From Prevotellaceae bacterium (lineage in GTDB: Bacteria; Bacteroidota; Bacteroidia; Bacteroidales; UBA932): a stretch of 10,569 nucleotides of DNA. The notes beneath the pieces were generated by a model. The model saw only the letters and a program-made list of their open reading frames with translations, was not told where the DNA came from and did no database searches. The translations under genes and the position numbers were made by a program. Below are positions 6,801-10,569 of the stretch, one piece after another (positions within the stretch are counted from its first letter, which is position 1; each line of letters opens with the position of its first letter). The stretch is from assembly GCA_031258915.1 (NCBI GenBank), contig JAIRMD010000045.1, forward strand, positions 1 to 10,569. The letters are read 5' to 3'.

Positions 6801-6840
6801 AGAAAGGCAGTTGTAGCAATTGCCTTTCTTTCTTTCTTTG
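6801..6840 (+). terminator. Hairpin terminator after rpsO
   Basis: A 13-pair stem (6801-6813 with 6817-6829, one G-U pair) encloses a 3-nt TAG loop, beginning 5 nt after the rpsO stop. The following tract is TTTCTTTCTTTG, interrupted by C's, with a purer T run further on (6842-6847). This suggests partial termination, allowing some read-through into apt and pnp. Confidence 0.75.
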
Positions 6841-6858
6841 ATTTTTTCTTTGACAAAA

Positions 6859-6879
6859 TCTGAAATCTGAAATCAGAAA
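6859..6879. repeat. Three tandem heptads in front of apt
   Basis: TCTGAAA occurs twice (6859-6865 and 6866-6872), followed by the variant TCAGAAA (6873-6879), which abuts the apt start codon. The last two also form a small inverted repeat, TCTGA-AA-TCAGA (6866-6877). The sequence occupies the ribosome-loading region of apt, so it could affect translation. No -7 promoter element is visible between the rpsO terminator and apt. Confidence 0.4.
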
Positions 6880-7398
6880 ATGGACTTTAGCCAACATCTC
6901 CGCCTCATTCCGGACTACCCAAAGCCGGGAATTATTTTTCAGGATATTACCACGCTGCTGGGCAACAGCGAAGTGTTTCGCGCCGCTGTGCAGCAGATAG
7001 CCGGGCATTACCGCAGCAAGGGCATTACCAAAGTGGTGGGTGTCGAATCGCGCGGGTTTATTTTGGGCGCGGCGGTGGCGTACGAGCTGGGCGTAGGCTT
7101 AGCCCTCATGCGCAAAAAAGGCAAGCTGCCCTGTAAAACCTACTCCATAGAGTACGCGCTCGAGTACGGTACCGACACCATCGAAATCCATCAGGATGCG
7201 CTGAAGCCTGCGGACAAGGCGCTCATTACCGACGACATTATAGCCACCGGAGGAACGGCGCACGCATCGCTGGAGCTGGTGCGAATGTTCAACATTCCGG
7301 ACGAAAACATTTTTGTATGCTTCCTGCTCGACATCCGCGATGTGCAGGGGAAAGAAAAGGAGCTGCTCAGAAAGCACGGATATTTTTCGCTGATATGA
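6880..7398 (+). CDS. apt: Adenine phosphoribosyltransferase
   Basis: This cytoplasmic enzyme joins adenine to PRPP to give AMP and pyrophosphate in purine salvage. At 172 residues it has the normal length. Diagnostic segments are PDYPKPGIIFQDIT (about 11-24), the GVESRGFILG loop (about 54-63), the KLPCKTYSIEY stretch and the PRPP-binding motif ALITDDIIATGGTA (114-127), with the paired aspartates at 118-119. The start is fixed by the family N-terminus. The gene lies between rpsO and pnp, 84 nt after the rpsO stop and 58 nt before pnp, with no clear promoter of its own. Read-through from rpsO is therefore plausible. Nothing is truncated or mutated in the active-site motifs. Confidence 0.97.
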   Translation: MDFSQHLRLIPDYPKPGIIFQDITTLLGNSEVFRAAVQQIAGHYRSKGITKVVGVESRGFILGAAVAYELGVGLALMRKKGKLPCKTYSIEYALEYGTDTIEIHQDALKPADKALITDDIIATGGTAHASLELVRMFNIPDENIFVCFLLDIRDVQGKEKELLRKHGYFSLI

Positions 7399-7456
7399 TT
7401 GTATAACCCCGCCCTCGCGAAAAAGCTGAAACGGGGGCACTAATGAACAAACCAAA

Positions 7457-9703
7457 ATGCTGTATAACGCAATAAAAAAAACTATTGACTTAGGCGATGG
7501 GCGTACCATCGAAATTGAAACAGGCAAGCTTGCTAAGCAGGCCGATGGCGCTGTGGTAGTGAAAATGGGAAGCACCATGCTGCTCGCCGCCGTTACCTGC
7601 GCCCCCGACGCTAAGGAGGATACCGATTTTATGCCCCTCTCGGTGGAGTATAAGGAAAAGTATGCCGCTGCCGGACGCTATCCGGGCGGATTCCTCAAGC
7701 GCGAAGCACGCCCTAACGACCACGAAATCCTAACCTCGCGGCTAATTGACCGGGCGCTGCGACCGCTTTTCCCCGACGATTTTCATGCCGAAGTTTTCGT
7801 TACCGTCAACCTCATTTCTGCCGACAACGAAATCATCCCCGATGCCCTTGCCGGCCTTGCGGCGTCGGCGGCGCTGGCTGTATCCGATGTGCCGTTCAAC
7901 GGGCCTATATCGGAGGTGCGCATCTCGCGGATTGACGGCGCTTGGAAAATCAACCCAACCTTTGCGGAGCTGGAAAAAGCCGACATTGACATCATGGTGG
8001 GCGCTACCGAAGAAAATATTCTGATGGTAGAGGGCGAAATGAAAGAGGCATCGGAGGCCGAAATGCTCGAGGCCATCAAGGTTGCCCACGCCGAAATAAA
8101 AAAGCACTGCCGCATACAAAAGGAGCTCGAAGCTGAGGCGGGCAAGCAAACCAAGCGCACCTACTGCCACGAGGACAACGACGAGGAGCTGCGCAGGCAG
8201 GTGTACGATGCCTGCTACGCTAAGGCCTACGAGGTGGCAAAAAAGATGACCTCCAAGCAGGAGCGCTCCGAGCTGTTTGCGCAGGTGGAGGAGGAATTTA
8301 TTGCCGCCCTGCCCGACGATGAGGAGAAGGAGCGCAAGGCCAAGCTGGTGAAGCGCTACTACCACGACAACGTGCTGAAAGCGGCCATGCGCAACATGAT
8401 TTTGGACGAAGGCATCCGCCTCGATGGGCGTAAAACCAGCGAAATTCGCCCCATCTGGAGCGAGGTGGACTACCTGCCCGCCGCTCACGGATCGGCCGTC
8501 TTTACGCGCGGCGAAACGCAATCGCTCACCACCGTTACACTCGGCACCAAGCTCGACCAAAAGGAGGTGGACGAGGTGCTCATTCAGGGCAGCGAGCAGT
8601 TTGTGCTGCACTACAACTTCCCACCGTTCTCTACGGGTGAGGCAAAGCCGGCACGCGGAACAAGCCGCCGCGAAATAGGACACGGCAACTTGGCGCACCG
8701 CGCGCTGAAGGGGCAAGTCCCCATTGGCGAAGAAAACCCCTACGCCGTGCGCGTGGTGTCGGATATTTTGGAGTCCAACGGCTCCTCTTCGATGGCCACC
8801 GTGTGCGCCGGAACGCTTGCTCTCATGGACGCCGGCATTCAGCTCAAAAAGCCGGTGTCGGGCATCGCCATGGGGCTGATTAGCGAAAATAAGGCTACCA
8901 AATTTGCCGTCCTCTCCGACATACTTGGCGACGAAGACCACCTTGGCGACATGGACTTCAAAGTTACGGGCACTAAGGACGGCATCACCGCCACGCAGAT
9001 GGACATCAAGGTGGACGGGCTGCCCTACGAGGTGCTGGAGCAGGCGCTGGAGCAGGCGCGGCAAGGCCGGCTATACATTCTGGGCGAGATGATGAAAACG
9101 CTGAGCGCACCGCGACCGGAGCTAAAACCACACGTGCCGCGCTTAGAGCAAATTGTGATCGACAAAGACTTTATCGGCGCGGTAATCGGCCCGGGCGGTA
9201 AGGTGATTCAGGAAATACAAAAGCTCACCAACTCCACCATCACCATCACCGAAGTGGGCGACAAGGGCTTTGTGGACGTGTTTGCCGCCAACAAGGACGA
9301 CATTCAGGCGGCGATAGCCCGCATTAAGGCAATCGTGGCGGTGCCGGAGGTTGGCGCGGTGTATAAAGGCAAAATTGTGTCGATACTGGAGTTTGGCGCA
9401 TTTGTAGAAATCCTGCCCGGCAAGGACGGGCTGCTGCACATCTCGGAAATTGCCTACGAGCGGGTCAACAGGGTAGAGGATTTCTACAAGGAAGGCGACG
9501 AGATTGAGGTGAAGCTCATAGAGGTTGAGAAGAACGGCAAGCTGCGCCTCTCGCGCCGCGCCCTGCTTCCTCAGCCCGAAGGCTGGGTTGAGCCTGAGCG
9601 GGCACCTCGCCCGGAGCGCAGAGATGGCGACCGCCGGGGAAGTCGTGGCGGCGGCGGCGACCGCCGCGACGGACGCAGAGGCGGCGGCGGCGGAAGACGT
9701 TGA
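7457..9703 (+). CDS. pnp: Polyribonucleotide nucleotidyltransferase (PNPase)
   Basis: PNPase degrades RNA 3' to 5' by phosphorolysis, releasing nucleoside diphosphates, and takes part in mRNA turnover. The 748-residue protein shows the complete layout: first RNase PH domain (about 10-145, with AAGRYPGGFLKREARP), helical linker (about 150-325), second RNase PH domain (about 330-550), KH domain with GPGG (578-581), and S1 domain (about 633-703). The catalytic segment GDEDHLGDMDFK holds D494, D500 and K502, equivalent to the E. coli active-site D486, D492 and K494. The last 40 or so residues form a low-complexity Arg/Gly/Asp tail with RGG-like repeats, probably extra RNA contacts. The 58-nt gap after apt has only a weak CCCCG/CGGGG pairing (7407-7411 and 7432-7436), with no strong terminator or promoter. 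Confidence 0.98.
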   Translation: MLYNAIKKTIDLGDGRTIEIETGKLAKQADGAVVVKMGSTMLLAAVTCAPDAKEDTDFMPLSVEYKEKYAAAGRYPGGFLKREARPNDHEILTSRLIDRALRPLFPDDFHAEVFVTVNLISADNEIIPDALAGLAASAALAVSDVPFNGPISEVRISRIDGAWKINPTFAELEKADIDIMVGATEENILMVEGEMKEASEAEMLEAIKVAHAEIKKHCRIQKELEAEAGKQTKRTYCHEDNDEELRRQVYDACYAKAYEVAKKMTSKQERSELFAQVEEEFIAALPDDEEKERKAKLVKRYYHDNVLKAAMRNMILDEGIRLDGRKTSEIRPIWSEVDYLPAAHGSAVFTRGETQSLTTVTLGTKLDQKEVDEVLIQGSEQFVLHYNFPPFSTGEAKPARGTSRREIGHGNLAHRALKGQVPIGEENPYAVRVVSDILESNGSSSMATVCAGTLALMDAGIQLKKPVSGIAMGLISENKATKFAVLSDILGDEDHLGDMDFKVTGTKDGITATQMDIKVDGLPYEVLEQALEQARQGRLYILGEMMKTLSAPRPELKPHVPRLEQIVIDKDFIGAVIGPGGKVIQEIQKLTNSTITITEVGDKGFVDVFAANKDDIQAAIARIKAIVAVPEVGAVYKGKIVSILEFGAFVEILPGKDGLLHISEIAYERVNRVEDFYKEGDEIEVKLIEVEKNGKLRLSRRALLPQPEGWVEPERAPRPERRDGDRRGSRGGGGDRRDGRRGGGGGRR

Positions 9704-9726
9704 TAATTAAGGGTAATGGGTAGCAC

Positions 9727-10569
9727 ATGGAAGTAGGATTTTATCCGGGCTGTTCGCTCAACGGCACCGCGTCGGAGTACGCCCAATCGACGCTGGCGCT
9801 GGTGAAAGCGTTTGGCATAACGCCTGTTGAGCTTAGCGATTGGAATTGCTGCGGGGCAACGGCAGCCCACAGCCTCAACCACGCGCTGGCGGTGGCGCTG
9901 CCGGCGCGCATACTTGCGCTTGCCCAAAAGCAGGGGCTTACCAACCTCCTTGTGCCCTGCGCCGCCTGCTACAACCGCCTGAGCGTAACCCAGCACGCGC
10001 TGAACAACAACAAGGCGCTGCAAAGCGAAGTATCCGAAGCACTGCAAATGCCGCTCTCCGGCAACCTCCGCATCCTGAACGTCATGCAGCTCATAGGTGA
10101 GCATATTGCCGACAAGCTGCCCGAAAAGATCGTAAAACCGTTTACGCGCAAGGTGGCCTGCTACTACGGCTGCCTGTTAGTGCGCCCGCATGACGTGCTC
10201 CGGTTCGACCGCCCGGAAGACCCGCAGTCAATGGACAGGCTGATGACAAAAATCGGCGCAACAGCGCTGGACTGGGGCTACAAGACGGAGTGCTGCGGTG
10301 CGGGCTTCTCCGTTTCGCGCACCGACGTGGTGGCGCGGCTCTCGGGCAAAATTGTGAAGGATGCCTCAGAGCGCGGCGCAGAGGCCATCATCGTGGCGTG
10401 CCCCATGTGCCAGTCCAACCTCGACATGCGCCGCCCGCACATCAACCGCTACCTCAAGGCAAAAACCACCATTCCGGTAATGTACATCACGCAGGCCATC
10501 GGGCTGGCGGTGGGGCTAAGCCGCAAGCAGCTGGGGCTGGAGAAGCTGTTCGTGAAAGCGGTAGAGCCG
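9727..10569 (+). CDS. hdrB: HdrB-like protein with two CCG cysteine domains (3' end beyond window)
   Basis: The frame is open from ATG 9727 to the window end (281 codons), close to the usual HdrB length of about 290, so only the last residues are missing. It carries two CCG motifs: C9, C41-C42, C78-x-x-C81 in the first, and C149, C189-C190, C225-x-x-C228 in the second. In methanogen HdrB these cysteines bind two non-cubane [4Fe-4S] clusters that reduce the CoM-CoB heterodisulfide. In Bacteroidota, which lack those coenzymes, the homologue presumably serves another disulfide or electron-transfer (possibly bifurcating) complex, with HdrC and HdrA partners expected further downstream. That role is inference. 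Other CCG-domain families, such as glycolate oxidase GlcF or LutA, are less likely, because the protein opens with the HdrB-type YPGCSL segment. It follows pnp by 23 nt, suggesting co-transcription. Confidence 0.88.
   Translation, partial: MEVGFYPGCSLNGTASEYAQSTLALVKAFGITPVELSDWNCCGATAAHSLNHALAVALPARILALAQKQGLTNLLVPCAACYNRLSVTQHALNNNKALQSEVSEALQMPLSGNLRILNVMQLIGEHIADKLPEKIVKPFTRKVACYYGCLLVRPHDVLRFDRPEDPQSMDRLMTKIGATALDWGYKTECCGAGFSVSRTDVVARLSGKIVKDASERGAEAIIVACPMCQSNLDMRRPHINRYLKAKTTIPVMYITQAIGLAVGLSRKQLGLEKLFVKAVEP

Noticed and set aside
7407..7436. CCCCG/CGGGG pairing between apt and pnp as a terminator or pnp leader structure
   Set aside because: Five pairs with a 20-nt loop and no following T run. 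Too weak to call.
7742..9064. 440-codon open frame antisense to pnp
   Set aside because: It overlaps the well-conserved PNPase and has a His/Leu/Val-rich composition typical of a complementary-frame shadow.

Overview
The window looks like a chromosomal segment of an anaerobic member of the Bacteroidota, most likely Bacteroidales. The evidence is a SusC/SusD outer-membrane pair, Bacteroidota-type promoter elements (TAnnTTTG with an upstream TTTG), and start codons preceded by A-rich rather than Shine-Dalgarno sequence. Coding regions are GC-rich and the spacers are AT-rich. The genus cannot be named from the sequence alone.

Left half (minus strand, 365-5926): a compact three-gene operon, read right to left. 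It encodes a SusC-like TonB-dependent transporter, a SusD-like surface lipoprotein and a small lipoprotein with two bacterial Ig-like (BIG2-type) domains. The genes are 21 and 24 nt apart and a strong hairpin follows the last one. No glycoside hydrolase, sigma/anti-sigma pair or hybrid two-component regulator is present, so the imported substrate cannot be inferred. Left of the operon lie a gene-free spacer (46-364) and the first 15 codons of a possible minus-strand gene running off the edge.

Centre (5927-6525): a 600-nt spacer between the operon and the divergent rpsO gene, and the most unusual part of the window. Read on the minus strand it holds, in order: a candidate promoter overlapping a small palindrome; a short open frame starting at 6289; two hairpins; a pure (CA)33 tract (66 nt) with an imperfect flank; a 14-bp perfect palindrome; a 13-pair hairpin followed by seven U's (terminator or attenuator); a second GC-rich hairpin; and the susC start. 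The repeat length sets the reading frame of the leader ORF. As sequenced it stops 44 nt before the terminator hairpin. Losing one CA unit would carry it through the hairpin and past the susC start. This suggests, but does not prove, a phase-variable leader or attenuator controlling the surface transporter.

Right half (plus strand, 6449-10569): housekeeping genes rpsO (ribosomal protein S15), apt (adenine phosphoribosyltransferase), pnp (polynucleotide phosphorylase with an Arg/Gly-rich tail) and an HdrB-like protein with two CCG cysteine motifs that runs off the right edge. rpsO has a well-matched promoter and is followed by a hairpin with a C-interrupted U tract. apt, pnp and hdrB follow at short spacing and may be partly co-transcribed.
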